From Candidatus Gastranaerophilales bacterium HUM_1 (GTDB lineage: Bacteria > Cyanobacteriota > Vampirovibrionia > Gastranaerophilales > Gastranaerophilaceae): 64,000 nt of DNA. The translations under genes and the position numbers were made by a program. Shown here one piece after another: positions 51,499 to 61,700 of this stretch (position 1 is its first letter; every line of letters begins with the position of its first letter). Location of the stretch: NCBI GenBank assembly GCA_002103105.1, contig DAAY01000003.1:310001-374000 (forward strand), given 5' to 3'. Under the pieces are notes generated by a model, which saw only the letters and a list, made by a program, of their open reading frames with translations, was not told the origin of the DNA and ran no database searches.

Positions 51499-51537
51499 GA
51501 AAATGGGCTTTTCAAATTTTGAAAAGCCCATTTTTTA
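51499..51537 (+). terminator. Terminator after hppA
   Basis: AAAATGGGCTTTTCAAA pairs with TTTGAAAAGCCCATTTT: a 17-bp stem with a one-base loop centre (about 51500-51534), then T, 18 bases after the stop. Confidence 0.92.
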
Positions 51538-51564
51538 TACTTATACATTTAAGTTAAGTTCTAA

Positions 51565-51807
51565 TTATAATTTACCGTTTCTCATTAGTTCTTCCATTTC
51601 TAGTCGTGAAATATAATTTCTCATTTCTAGATATGTTTCTGGTTTCATTTCTTCAGCATATCTTTCAAGGTTTTCTCTTGCTTGGGATGAAATGTTTTTT
51701 GCTACAACAATTCTTGTTTTTGCTGGATTGTGTTGAATTTTTGTTGCAACAGCTTCTCCTTTCATAATGTTTTTTGCTGATGCTGTTAATTTGGGTAAAA
51801 CTTTCAA
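51565..51807 (-). CDS. Small unknown protein with TTG start
   Basis: It has 80 residues from TTG 51807, where AAGGAG lies 6 bases upstream; the open frame extends to 51837 at another TTG without a ribosome-binding site. Starts MKVLPKLTASAKNIMKGEAV, then a charged helical tail (ARENLERYAEEMKPETYLEM). No membrane helix or recognised domain. Divergent from prs. Its upstream DNA shares an A/T-rich TAGCAAA-type segment with other genes here. Confidence 0.6.
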   Translation of the reverse strand: MKVLPKLTASAKNIMKGEAVATKIQHNPAKTRIVVAKNISSQARENLERYAEEMKPETYLEMRNYISRLEMEELMRNGKL

Positions 51808-51937
51808 TTTTTTCTCCTTAATTTTATATCGATTCAATACATATAATACCCCTAAAAAATAAAATTTGCTAAAAAGGAATTATTTTACGCAAAAAATAAT
51901 ATTTAGGGGTTTTCATATTACAAAACTTAAAAATATA

Positions 51938-51966
51938 TTGTTAGAAAATCAAGTCAGATTTATAAT
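51938..51966 (+). promoter_or_regulatory. Promoter of prs
   Basis: TTGTTA (51938-51943), 17-bp spacer, TATAAT (51961-51966), about 38 bases before the chosen ATG. This supports the shorter start of prs, because the upstream frame would begin before the promoter. Confidence 0.65.
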
Positions 51967-52003
51967 ATTCCATGCAGACAGAAGTAGAAAGGATTTAATA
52001 AGA

Positions 52004-53020
52004 ATGGTTGCAATCGAAGAAAAAACTTATTCTCAACTTGAAAGGGCTATCAATCCAACTCATGATATTAAGTTGTTCGCTGGTCGTTCAAACCCAAAAT
52101 TGGCACAAGAAATTGCTGATCAATTAGGTACAACAGTTGGTCCTATGGTTGTTAAAAATTTCTCTGATGGTGAAATTTACGTACAGGTTAAAGAAAGCGT
52201 AAGAGGGGATGATGTTTTTATTATTCAACCTGTTTGCAATCCTGTTAATGAAAATTTAATGGAATTGTTGATTATTATTGATGCTTTCAAACGTGCAAGT
52301 GCCAAAACAATTACAGCGGTAATTCCTTATTATGGTTATGCAAGACAAGATAGAAAAACTTCTGGTCGTGAAGCAATTACTGCAAAATTAGTTGCGGATT
52401 TGCTTACAACTGCTGGAGCTAATAGAGTTCTTGCTATGGATTTACATACTGGCCAAATTCAAGGCTTCTTTAATATTCTTGTTGACCATATTTTTGCAAC
52501 AAATGTTTTGGTTAATTATATCAAAGATTTAGGTATCCCTACTGAGAATATGGTTGCTGTATCTCCTGATATGGGTGGTGCAAATAGAACTCGTCATTTT
52601 GCAAAAAAATTGGATATTCCTATTGCAATTATTGATAAAAGACGTGACAAACACAATGAAGCAATTGCAACTAATGTAATTGGTGACGTAGAAAATAAAG
52701 TTTGTTTAATGTTTGATGATATTATTGATACAGCAGGTACAATTTGCGAAGCAGCTAAATTGTTAAAATCAAAGGGTGCTAAAGATGTATATGTTGGTGC
52801 TACTCACCCAGTATTTTCTGGCCCTGCGGTTGAAAGATTGGCTTCTGCTCCAATCAAAGAATGTATCGTAACAAATACTATTCCTTTAGATATGAGTAAA
52901 ATGCCTTCTAATATTAAACAAATTTCAGTTGCACCATTGTTGGCTCAAGCAATTTCAAGAATTCATGATGATGAATCAATTAGTTCATTGTTTGGGTTTG
53001 AAAAAGAAATGCAAGTTTAA
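52004..53020 (+). CDS. prs: Ribose-phosphate pyrophosphokinase (PRPP synthetase)
   Basis: Makes PRPP from ribose 5-phosphate and ATP for nucleotide, His and Trp synthesis. It has 338 residues from ATG 52004; the frame is open back to 51866 but the promoter at 51938-51966 argues for the shorter form. Landmarks: LFAGRSNPKLAQEIA, FSDGEIYVQ, VIPYYGYARQDRK, the PRPP-binding loop region VCLMFDDIIDTAGTI and AVSPDMGGANRTRHF. AAAGGA precedes the ATG. Confidence 0.96.
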   Translation: MVAIEEKTYSQLERAINPTHDIKLFAGRSNPKLAQEIADQLGTTVGPMVVKNFSDGEIYVQVKESVRGDDVFIIQPVCNPVNENLMELLIIIDAFKRASAKTITAVIPYYGYARQDRKTSGREAITAKLVADLLTTAGANRVLAMDLHTGQIQGFFNILVDHIFATNVLVNYIKDLGIPTENMVAVSPDMGGANRTRHFAKKLDIPIAIIDKRRDKHNEAIATNVIGDVENKVCLMFDDIIDTAGTICEAAKLLKSKGAKDVYVGATHPVFSGPAVERLASAPIKECIVTNTIPLDMSKMPSNIKQISVAPLLAQAISRIHDDESISSLFGFEKEMQV

Positions 53021-53062
53021 TATAATAGACTTAAATAAAAAGTTGGAAGATGAAAAAGATTT

Positions 53063-53092
53063 AGAGCAGGATATTTATTCCTGCTCTTTTTA
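53063..53092 (+). terminator. Terminator after prs
   Basis: AGAGCAGGA (53063-53071) pairs with TCCTGCTCT (53079-53087), then T. A second hairpin (AGCCGTT 53122 region with AACGGCT) follows; read on the minus strand it runs into eight T. Confidence 0.85.
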
Positions 53093-53236
53093 TATGTTTT
53101 GTAATTTTTTTCATAAAAAAAAGCCGTTTCTAAAAAGAACGGCTACCAGACTTGGGGAGGAGGTATGAAAAACTTTCGTTTTCCATATCTATATTATTTA
53201 TTACGACTTAATTTTTGTTTTCTTTAGCTAAACGTT

Positions 53237-53268
53237 AAAAATCTCCTCTGTTTGGAGGAGATTTTTGT
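53237..53268. terminator. Bidirectional terminator
   Basis: AAAAATCTCCTC (53237-53248) pairs with GAGGAGATTTTT (53255-53266). It serves the minus-strand gene ending at 53291 and any plus-strand read-through from prs. Confidence 0.85.
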
Positions 53269-53290
53269 TATCTAATATTTTTATTTTGGT

Positions 53291-53755
53291 TTACCAAGTT
53301 AAATATCTTATTGTAGAAGCGACGTTAGCTGCTGCGTTGATTACATTTGCAGCTGTATTTATCCCAGCATAGTCATCTCTAACGATAACTGCATTTGTTG
53401 ATGTAGAAACTGGTGTTACAATGTCACTATAATATCTCGTTGGATAGTAAGAGTAATATGTTGTTCTGTAATAAGATGGGTAATAGTATGAATAATAATA
53501 AGGTCTATATATTGGCATAGGGCGATACATTGGAGGTGGCAAAGGTCGTCTTACCATGTGCATTGGTGGCGGACCCATTGGAGGTCTGCCCATTTCTGGT
53601 CTTAAGCCCATTGGTGGATGTCCTGTGTGGTGCATTGGAGGTCTTCCGCCCATTGATGGTCCATGTCCCATGCCCCCTGGAGGTGGAGCAGCAAAACTTG
53701 GAGCTGTTGTTAAAAACGCTACACATAATGTTAGTACGTATATAATCTTTTTCAT
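53291..53755 (-). CDS. Secreted Pro/Met/His/Tyr-rich protein
   Basis: It has 154 residues from ATG 53755 (AGGAG upstream). A signal peptide (KKIIYVLTLCVAFLTTAPSF, cleavage near AFA-A) leads into a Gly/Pro/Met/His-rich region (GGMGHGPSMGGRPPMHHTGH, then repeated RPPMGPPPM). A tyrosine-dense block follows (RPYYYSYYYPSYYRTTYYSY), then a short helical end. No enzyme domain. Met/His runs can bind copper and Tyr-rich runs can form cross-linked or adhesive surface layers; both are only possibilities. It stands alone. Confidence 0.75.
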   Translation of the reverse strand: MKKIIYVLTLCVAFLTTAPSFAAPPPGGMGHGPSMGGRPPMHHTGHPPMGLRPEMGRPPMGPPPMHMVRRPLPPPMYRPMPIYRPYYYSYYYPSYYRTTYYSYYPTRYYSDIVTPVSTSTNAVIVRDDYAGINTAANVINAAANVASTIRYLTW

Positions 53756-53902
53756 GCCTATTCTCCTATTTAGACTCCACACATGTATATAACGATATTA
53801 TTAAAACATAAGTTCATTTTTTATAAATAATTTGTGAATTTTTTATAAGAATATTTGTAAGTGTATTTATGGTATAAATATAGATGAATAGGAGCTTTAC
53901 AG

Positions 53903-54901
53903 ATGAGTGAATTCTCAAGAAATGATATAATTGAAATCTTAAAAGACGAATCAAATAATGATTGGTTATTTTCTCTTGCGGATAAAACAAGAGAAGAGTA
54001 TGTTGGGGATGAAGTTCATTTGAGGGGATTAATTGAGTTTTCAAATATTTGTAAACGTCAGTGTAAATATTGCGGGTTGAGATGTGAAGATAAATTTATT
54101 GATAGATATAGAATTTCAAAAGAGAATATTATTTCTTATGCTGAGCATGCGGTAAATATGGGTTATAAAACTATTGTTCTCCAATCAGGGGAGGACGAGT
54201 ATTATAATACTGATTTGATGTGTGAAATTATAGCGGGAATAAAAAAACTCGGAGTTGCTTTAACCTTAAGTATTGGTGAAAAAACTTATGAAGAGTATAA
54301 AGCGTTCAAAGAAGCTGGTGCGGATAGGTATTTAATAAGAATTGAAACGACTGATAAAACTCTATATAATCAAATGCACCCTAACATGGATTTTGATAAT
54401 AGGGTAAGATGTTTGGAGGATTTAGGTCGTTTAGGTTATGAAGTTGGCTCAGGATGTCTTGTAGGACTTCCTAATCAGACAATTGAATCCTTAGCAGATG
54501 ATATTTTATTTTTTAAAGACATAAATGCGGATATGGTTGGGATTGGTCCTTTTATCCCTCATCCTCACACTCCATTAAAAGATTCTGCAACTGGTAGTTT
54601 TACTCTAGCTCTAAAGGTGATGGCTTTAACTAGAATTTTACTAAAAGATATAAATATTCCAGCGACTACTGCGATGGAAACATTAAATCCAAACGGAAGA
54701 ATAATCGCTCTTCAAAGTGGCGCAAATGTAGTAATGCCAAACGTTACAACTACTGAATACCGTGCAAAGTATGAAATTTATCCAAATAAAATTTGTATCA
54801 ATGAAAATCCAGATAAATGTAAGGGTTGTATTTCGGCTAAAATTCAATCAATTGGTAGAACTGTATCAACATCATTTGGTTTTAGAGTGGGGAAAAAATA
54901 A
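53903..54901 (+). CDS. hydE: [FeFe]-hydrogenase maturase HydE (radical SAM)
   Basis: HydE works with HydF and HydG to build the diiron part of the H-cluster. The 332-residue radical SAM enzyme has the CX3CX2C cluster motif CKRQCKYC (C50, C54, C57) in FSNICKRQCKYCGLR. A TIM barrel follows, with IETTDKTLYNQMHP and GFIPHPHTPL-like GPFIPHPHTP, and a C-terminal Cys pair KCKGC (possible second cluster). AGGAG precedes the ATG. No hydF, hydG or hydrogenase gene is in the window, so they must be elsewhere. Biotin-synthase-like PylB or BioB are less likely given the HydE-type FSNICK and IPHPHTP motifs. Confidence 0.9.
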   Translation: MSEFSRNDIIEILKDESNNDWLFSLADKTREEYVGDEVHLRGLIEFSNICKRQCKYCGLRCEDKFIDRYRISKENIISYAEHAVNMGYKTIVLQSGEDEYYNTDLMCEIIAGIKKLGVALTLSIGEKTYEEYKAFKEAGADRYLIRIETTDKTLYNQMHPNMDFDNRVRCLEDLGRLGYEVGSGCLVGLPNQTIESLADDILFFKDINADMVGIGPFIPHPHTPLKDSATGSFTLALKVMALTRILLKDINIPATTAMETLNPNGRIIALQSGANVVMPNVTTTEYRAKYEIYPNKICINENPDKCKGCISAKIQSIGRTVSTSFGFRVGKK

Positions 54902-54904
54902 TTT

Positions 54905-55126
54905 TTATATATTATTATTTCTTCTGTATATTGCCTTGATTGCTTTTATGAACTTTTGGAAAATATTTGCATCTCTTGTTTCTCTGTTCATTCTAGCTAG
55001 GCAATCACTATTTGTTTGTGGTGATCTTGTTTTGTATGAAGAATTTGATTTTCTAGCAACAGAATTTCTTAGAGCACTTATTTTTTGATATTGTATTGGT
55101 TTTGCGGCACAAAATGAAACTTCCAT
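54905..55126 (-). CDS. Small unknown protein with N-terminal VSFCA
   Basis: The 73 residues start MEVSFCAAKPIQYQKISALR. AGAAGGAT lies about 9 bases before the ATG. VSFCAAK at 3-9 resembles the [V/I]xFx[G/A] motif seen at the start of other lineage-type proteins here. The rest is basic and Ser/Asn-rich with no domain. Convergent with hydE; only 3 bases separate the stops. Confidence 0.5.
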   Translation of the reverse strand: MEVSFCAAKPIQYQKISALRNSVARKSNSSYKTRSPQTNSDCLARMNRETRDANIFQKFIKAIKAIYRRNNNI

Positions 55127-55181
55127 TTTCTAATCCTTCTGTTAAATTATAATTACTTACATTTATAATAAATCCGTAAAT

Positions 55182-58145
55182 TTAAATTTTGAACCCATTC
55201 TCTTCACAAATCTTCATTAAATTTGTCTTTCTTGAGTTTACTTTATCAAATAAGTATTTATTTTTGGTGTATTTTTGGATTAAATTTATTGATTTGTCAT
55301 ACATTTTTATAGCTCCTTTAAGTAATTCAAGCTGATTTGTAGATTGAATAGAGCCGAGTTCTTGGTTATATTTTCCCCATAAATAGTATATTTTCGCAAG
55401 TAAATCATTCATATTGTATTTTTTTGCAAGAATCATTGCTGTTTCAAGATTGATTTTTGCGGATTCAAAATCAGATTTTTCCATGTTTGCTTTTGCTAAA
55501 AGTATTTTCAAAAGAACAATGAAATATAAATTGTTAATTCTTGGATTTTGAGCGATTTCAAGAGCTTGAGTTGCAATATCAATTGCATTTTTAGCTCCTT
55601 CTGTAATAAGTGTTGCTTCTGCTATAAAATACCATGACAATAATGCTCCTAATGCCATTTTTTCTTTTGCAAAATATGTAACTTGTTCATTGTAGATTTC
55701 AAGAGCGTGTTTTGCTTGTTTATTATCTTTAAATGTTTTACCAAGAAAAACTTTTAATATATTTTTTGCATAGTTATCGCCTATGTTGTTTGCAAAAGTT
55801 ACAGCATTAAATAATATTTCTCTTAGGTCATCATAATCTTTTAATAGAAATTTATTAATTATGAATACCATATTCCAACGGGAAATTGTTTCAGCATCCA
55901 TTATATCTTTTCGATAAATTCTTCCAATATCTTCTAATAATTCTTGAGATGTTGCGAAATCCCCCTTCATTGTATTTGCGAATGCAAGGATAAGTTTTGC
56001 TTTGCAAATTAAAAGTTGGTCATCAATTTTATGTTTTTCAATAATATCAAATAATTTTGTCAAAATTTCAAAGCATCTATCGTTTCCTTGCAAGCTTAAT
56101 GCGTTTGCAAGTTCTAGGTTTGTTCTAACCCATGTGTCATAGACTAATCCAATAGGGATTGGCATTTTTGATTTTGGTTTTGATAAATATTCATTTAATA
56201 TTGGCATAATGTCGTTGTCAATTATATTTACAACTTCTCCACAGTTTCCAATATCTAATAATGAAGTTAATTTGGTTGATTTAACCATTGCAATTTCTAA
56301 AGTTTGCTCTGGTTTCAATTTTTTCAATACATTATCTGCACATTCAACTTCTCCGAAATAGTTGCCTGTTTTTTTGCAACATTGAGCAAGGTAACTTAAT
56401 AATTCAATTTCTTTGGCTTCATTATTGTTTGACTTAGCGTTTGCAATTGCATCTGGCAAATATTCCATAGCTTCTTCTGGGTCGTATTCGGTTAGTAATT
56501 TCCCTAGTCTTTCACTTATATTAAATCGAATATTTAATGTTTCGTTTTCATTAAATTCATTGAGAAGTGCAAGGCATTGTTTTTGTGAAATTACGTATAA
56601 ATTTATATCACCAATGTATGAAGCAAGTCTGGTTGTTTTTGTCCAAATATCAAATGCCATACGATTTTCTTTAAGGTTATGTGCAATCATTGCCATTGTT
56701 GCATTTGTATTTAAGGTATATAAACTAATTGCCTTGCCGATTTTTACATTTATATCTGCAAAAGATGAATCTCGGGTGATATTTTTTAAAATTGTTTCCC
56801 ACAATAAAAGATTGTTGAATTCATAATAAATTTGGTTATATGGTCTGACGAAATTAGATTTTACAAGATAAGACATAATGTCTAAAAACTTTTGATTTTT
56901 ATATCCAAAAATGTCTTTCAGTAAAACTAGGTTCAGTTTGTCCCCAAGAATTGTCGCACAACATAATAATTTGTGTGCTTCTTGGTTGATTTTTTTTAGA
57001 GTTTCTAGTCTATCTAATATCAAATTTTCAAAATTGTTTGTTAATAAAAAAGCTTTATCTGAAATTTGGCAGTCAAAACAATAACTTGTTGCTTGTTCTA
57101 CGAATGCAGGGTTTCCACAACTTTTTTCTAAAATAACTTCTTTTTCTCTTTCAGTTATGTATGTTCCAGCTTCTGAAGTCATTTGGATACTTTGAGCCAA
57201 TTCTTTAGATGACATTGGTGCAAGGTTAATATCAACGTAAGCTTTTATGTCCAATTCTTCTATTAAAAAATAGCTATTGATTGGTTTTGGTTTGTTGTAG
57301 AGTGCAATGAATTTTAAATTCTTTTGCACAATTGTTTTGTGCATTAGGGTTGTAAAAAACTCTACGGAAAATCCATCTATGAAATCAAAATTATCTATTA
57401 CAAAAACAAATCGTCCGGTATTTGCAAACGCTCCAAATATTTGAAGTAGAATTTCATATGTTCTTCTTTTGTTATTTATTATGTCTTCATAATTCCCTTC
57501 TTTGTAATTGTATAGGAAGTTTATGAATTCTGATATTTCATTTTTTTTCAAAAACTTAAATTCGTTTTCAAAAAATGTCATGGCATTTTGCTGAAATTCT
57601 TCGTTATTTATGCAGAAATTTGGAAGATTAAATGTGTTGAGCAACATGTCTTGAATAACTCCACCTGGAGATAGTTGAGTTATTGGGGAACATTCTCCTA
57701 TGCACCATTGCAAATGTTCTTTTTCAAGATTTTTAATTGCCTGCTTTAGTAAAGTTGTTTTCCCAATTCCTTTTGCCCCTGCAATTGAAAAAATTTTCTT
57801 TTCGTTTGATAAAATCCCATCTGTTAATGTATCAAAAGCTTGTTTATGGGTTAAATATTTAGGGTTATATTCTAAGGTAGAGCGTTGATGTTCCTTTTGA
57901 GGTTGAGTTTGTTTAGAGTTTTCAAAAGGTAATCCGCATTTTCTGCATTTTGTTGCATCTGGAAAGTTTACCCCGTTACAATGTTTGCAAATTTTTAAAA
58001 GTTCAGAACCACAAGATTTGCAATTTATGCTCCCAATAGGATTAACTGTATTACATTTTGAGCATAACAAACCAGTCCTTGATTTACAAAAAGGACATTT
58101 TAAAGAGGACTCTGGGATATTTTTTTTACATACAGGACATTTCAT
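55182..58145 (-). CDS. Zinc-ribbon / STAND-type ATPase / TPR protein
   Basis: The 987-residue protein has three or four N-terminal zinc ribbons (CPVCKK ... CPFC, CSKCNT ... CKSCG, CKHCNG ... CRKCG, residues 3-70). An AAA/STAND ATPase domain follows, with Walker A GAKGIGKT (123-130) and Walker B FVFVIDNFD (246-254). A long C-terminal TPR-like solenoid follows, e.g. ALEIYNEQVTYFAKEKMALG. The layout is that of signal-transduction ATPases such as the MalT/adenylate-cyclase-associated AAA proteins, but no output domain is seen. It follows a sigma-like gene by 16 bases on the same strand. Signal and target are unknown. Confidence 0.85.
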   Translation of the reverse strand: MKCPVCKKNIPESSLKCPFCKSRTGLLCSKCNTVNPIGSINCKSCGSELLKICKHCNGVNFPDATKCRKCGLPFENSKQTQPQKEHQRSTLEYNPKYLTHKQAFDTLTDGILSNEKKIFSIAGAKGIGKTTLLKQAIKNLEKEHLQWCIGECSPITQLSPGGVIQDMLLNTFNLPNFCINNEEFQQNAMTFFENEFKFLKKNEISEFINFLYNYKEGNYEDIINNKRRTYEILLQIFGAFANTGRFVFVIDNFDFIDGFSVEFFTTLMHKTIVQKNLKFIALYNKPKPINSYFLIEELDIKAYVDINLAPMSSKELAQSIQMTSEAGTYITEREKEVILEKSCGNPAFVEQATSYCFDCQISDKAFLLTNNFENLILDRLETLKKINQEAHKLLCCATILGDKLNLVLLKDIFGYKNQKFLDIMSYLVKSNFVRPYNQIYYEFNNLLLWETILKNITRDSSFADINVKIGKAISLYTLNTNATMAMIAHNLKENRMAFDIWTKTTRLASYIGDINLYVISQKQCLALLNEFNENETLNIRFNISERLGKLLTEYDPEEAMEYLPDAIANAKSNNNEAKEIELLSYLAQCCKKTGNYFGEVECADNVLKKLKPEQTLEIAMVKSTKLTSLLDIGNCGEVVNIIDNDIMPILNEYLSKPKSKMPIPIGLVYDTWVRTNLELANALSLQGNDRCFEILTKLFDIIEKHKIDDQLLICKAKLILAFANTMKGDFATSQELLEDIGRIYRKDIMDAETISRWNMVFIINKFLLKDYDDLREILFNAVTFANNIGDNYAKNILKVFLGKTFKDNKQAKHALEIYNEQVTYFAKEKMALGALLSWYFIAEATLITEGAKNAIDIATQALEIAQNPRINNLYFIVLLKILLAKANMEKSDFESAKINLETAMILAKKYNMNDLLAKIYYLWGKYNQELGSIQSTNQLELLKGAIKMYDKSINLIQKYTKNKYLFDKVNSRKTNLMKICEENGFKI

Positions 58146-58161
58146 TTTGAAAATATACTTA

Positions 58162-58722
58162 TTATTCTATTGCATTTTTTACTAATCCCATTAGACTATA
58201 AAGTCTTTTGGATACTTCAGATTGCGAAATTCCAATTTCTTGTGAAATTTCTTTCTGTGTCATGCCTTTATCATAACGCAAAGTATATATATGTAAATAG
58301 TCTTTGTCTGGTTCTTCTTCATCTATCTTTTTTATAGTGTCCGCAATAAATTCTAATATTTCTTTTTGAATAACAATTTCTTCTGGATTAAGCGGAACGT
58401 TAATACTGGTGTAGTCAACAGTTACATTTGAGTAGTCAACATTGTTGTTAACTTCTAGTGCAACTTCTTTAGTTGACATATATCCACTTCTTGTTCTTCT
58501 TAATCTCCCAGAATCTTTTAGAACGCTGACAATAGATGTCGTCACAATACGTCTTAAATATGCTTCCAGAGTGGATTCAGAGTCAATAGCGTTCATTATT
58601 GATACTGAACGCTTTGCTGTTTCATTGAAAAAGTCATCGTATAAATCTTCATTATTTGAGTATTTACGATCGTTTTTTATTAATTTTTCTATTAAGTCAA
58701 TTTTGTCTTGTGCTAATTCCAC
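58162..58722 (-). CDS. Sigma-70-like factor (small)
   Basis: The 186 residues have an N-terminal sigma-2-like helical region (SVSIMNAIDSESTLEAYLRR, then IVTTSIVSVLKDS). The C-terminal region 4 HTH reads LRYDKGMTQKEISQEIGISQ, then SEVSKRLYSLM. No anti-sigma gene is recognised nearby, but the two neighbours in the operon may serve to control it. It starts 38 bases after the upstream giant gene, and the ATPase gene starts 16 bases after its stop. Alternative or ECF-like sigma factor; the promoter it reads is unknown. Confidence 0.8.
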   Translation of the reverse strand: MELAQDKIDLIEKLIKNDRKYSNNEDLYDDFFNETAKRSVSIMNAIDSESTLEAYLRRIVTTSIVSVLKDSGRLRRTRSGYMSTKEVALEVNNNVDYSNVTVDYTSINVPLNPEEIVIQKEILEFIADTIKKIDEEEPDKDYLHIYTLRYDKGMTQKEISQEIGISQSEVSKRLYSLMGLVKNAIE

Positions 58723-58760
58723 AATCTGGCTTCCTCTACTTCAAAAATATTATATCATAT

Positions 58761-61700
58761 TTAGAAATAAATTTTAAGTATCACTGTGGTACTTTCGTCA
58801 TTTCCTACACTATGAGGGGCTTTTAGCACGCTGAGTGTCTGGTTAACAGTTCGTAACACAATATCATCAACTTGTTTAGAGCCACTTGATAATAGCATTC
58901 TTGATTCCTTGAAAGAGCCGTCTTGATTGAATGTTACACTTACTCTTACTTGGTCTGTGTATGTGAAATCTGTTGCAAGTAATAGATCACTTGTTAATGC
59001 GAGTTTCAAGCTCTTACCAGCAGATTGGAAATATTGTCTAAAGTTTCCATTGTATGATATGTAATCTGGAACTTCCCAAGATAATTTTTTAACTTCAATA
59101 AATGATGTTGCTCCAATTTTCTTTGTTTGAACATTCTTTGGTACAACTGTTGCGGGAGCAGTTGATTTTGCTTGTTGTTTTTTCGTTGGAGTTAAAGGTT
59201 GTTGTGTTTGTGGAGTATTGGTTGTTTCGTCCATATTTACAACATTGTTTTGGTCAATATTAAGAGTATTGGTATCTGTTACTCCGTTATCAGTACTTGT
59301 TGGAGTTGCATCATCTGTGATTGGTTGTGGTGTTTCTTCAGATGGTTTTAACATTTTTGAAACTGTAAATCCGATTACTCCAACCATTGCTAATACGATA
59401 ATAATTCCTGCAATTCCAAGTCCTATTCCTAACCCAACTTTAGAAGAGTTATTCCCTCTTGCAGAACCAAGTCTTCCTGGAGTTTGTAATAATGCGGCTC
59501 CTGGTACATTATCTTCGTTGTAAAGGCTTTCAAGTTGTTCTGGTCCTTCAAAGTTTTGCACTTCTGGATTGTTAATATCAATTGGAATTTCTCCTACTCT
59601 GAATGTTTTATCGCTAATTGCAATTGAATTTTCTCTAACGGCAAACGCTTTTTCTGTCTGTTCTGGTTCTGTTATAAAATCTTCTTCTGTTGTAGTGTTT
59701 TCTGCATTTGTTGTTTCAATTGGAGTATCTTCAATTTCTGTTAAATCGTCAAGATTTAGTTCTTCATCAGAATTTTGTTCTGGTTGAATATGTTCTTCAA
59801 CGGTTTGAGATTCTTCTGTTGTAGTTAAATCTAGGTCATCAAATTCATCCAACTCTGCAAAATCTGCATCTGTTTCTTCTGGAGTTTGGGTATCTTCAAT
59901 TGATAATGTATCCATATCTGATTCTAGAGATGTTGTGTTGTCTTCATCTCCAGAAAGTTCTGCTAAGAAATCATCTACGCTTTCTTCGTTATCTGTATCA
60001 GTATTTTCTTCATTCATAGAAGGTTCAGTTGTTTCTTCTTCTGTGATAAAATCACTATCCAAAATGTCATCTTCTAGAGTTGTGTGAGCTTCAAATGATT
60101 CTACGTTTGATGTTGTATCTTCATCTAAAAGAATATCATCTTCTTCTAAAGAAGGAAGGGTGTCAAAATCTTCCTTTGTGGTAAGATCTTCTTCTGTTGT
60201 TAATTCCTCAACTGCTTGTGTTTCTTCTTGGGTAGAAGTCTGTACATCTTCTGTTGTAGTTGTATCAAAAGTTGTTTCATCAAGCATTGCATCACTTAAA
60301 TCTTCCATAGTACTATCTTCGCTTAAATCTTGATTAAAATCATCAAAAGAAATAGGTTCTTCTGGCTTGTTGTTATTATCAAGAACCAATTCATTTGTCA
60401 TTCCAATATCAACAAGATTTTCATCTGAATTGTTTTCTAATCCTAAATCAAAATTAAGATTATCAATAGAAGAAGTTCCATCTGCGTTAATGTCAATGGT
60501 TGAGTTATCGAAGTTTAAATCAGAAAGATTGTTTGCTTCATTTATTTTTTCTTCCGTCAATTTAATATCTAAATCTTCAACTGGTGTTGTTGGTGAATTT
60601 ATTGCAGAGATGTGGCTTAAATCTTCAAGATTTTCAGTTGTTTCTGGTCTGAACTCTTCAACTGGTCCGCCTTCAATGTTGCCAAAATCAACGGCTTCTT
60701 GTTCAATATTTTCGTATCCTTTTGAATTTGTATCAATCGCTTTAAGTTCTGTTAAATCTGTTGGAACATCTGCTTGTCCAGCTTTTTCTGCTTCTAAATC
60801 TGCCTCTATTTTTGCATTTGATAAATCGTAAGCTGCAATGTGTTCAGGAACATCATTTGCGTTTGTTGTTGTTTTTGCATAGTCGATTTTATCAAGATTT
60901 GTATGTTGAGATTCCAGATTCTTTTTAACAACATCATCAACAATATCCCCTGCAACTCCTGCAAGTTTCATTGCTTCTGTTGATGCGGTTCTTGCTACAT
61001 TTGCTTCTGCCGCTCCAGAAATTGCTGTTGCGGCTGCTCCTGCTGCGGCAGCTGTTGTTGCTGTTTCAATTGTCTTTTTGAGGGCATCCCCAACTATTTT
61101 AGATAACGGATCTTCATCTTTTGGCTGTTCTGTTTTTGCCTCTTCTTTCGGAGTTTCATTTTCTGTTGGAGTATCTTCATCAATATTATCCAAATCAATT
61201 GATGAATCCATATCAAGGTCAATATCAACATCCATATCTAAGTTTTCTTCTACATTATCTTGAATAGGGAGAATATCTTCTTCAACATGTGTTTCTTCTG
61301 GCACGATTGGAGTTGGTTCTTCTTCTGGTTGATCAACATTTGTTGTGCTATTCATTAAATCTTCTTCATCATCTGTTGTATCGTCTGAGAAGAATGATTC
61401 ATCAAGCACCATTTCCTCCTCTTCCTCGTCAGTGTTAGAAAAGTCTAAGTCTGTTGCAACTTCTTGCTCTTCAATATTTTCTTCAGCTAGATTTTCTTCT
61501 TCTTCTTCTTCTTCTTCAGAATTTTCTGTTTCGTTTTCTTCTGGTTGTTCGTCGTTTGATTCGCTATCTACAAGGTTTTCATCAATTGTAAGAACAGGTT
61601 TGCCAGCTGGTAATTCTTCTAATTTACTAGCAAAAGAACTTCCAACGCTATAAGAAAGAGTTTCAAAATTATCAAATTCTAAAATGCTATCTCTTAAAGA

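Noticed and set aside
53165..53227. 20-residue ORF (MKNFRFPYLYYLLRLNFCFL) after a strong GGGGAGGAGG
   Set aside because: The ribosome-binding site is too close to the ATG and the peptide has no support; left as a possibility only.
60367..61653. Ser-rich plus-strand frames antisense to the acidic protein
   Set aside because: The complement of repeated Glu/Asp codons yields Ser/Phe-rich frames; not genes.
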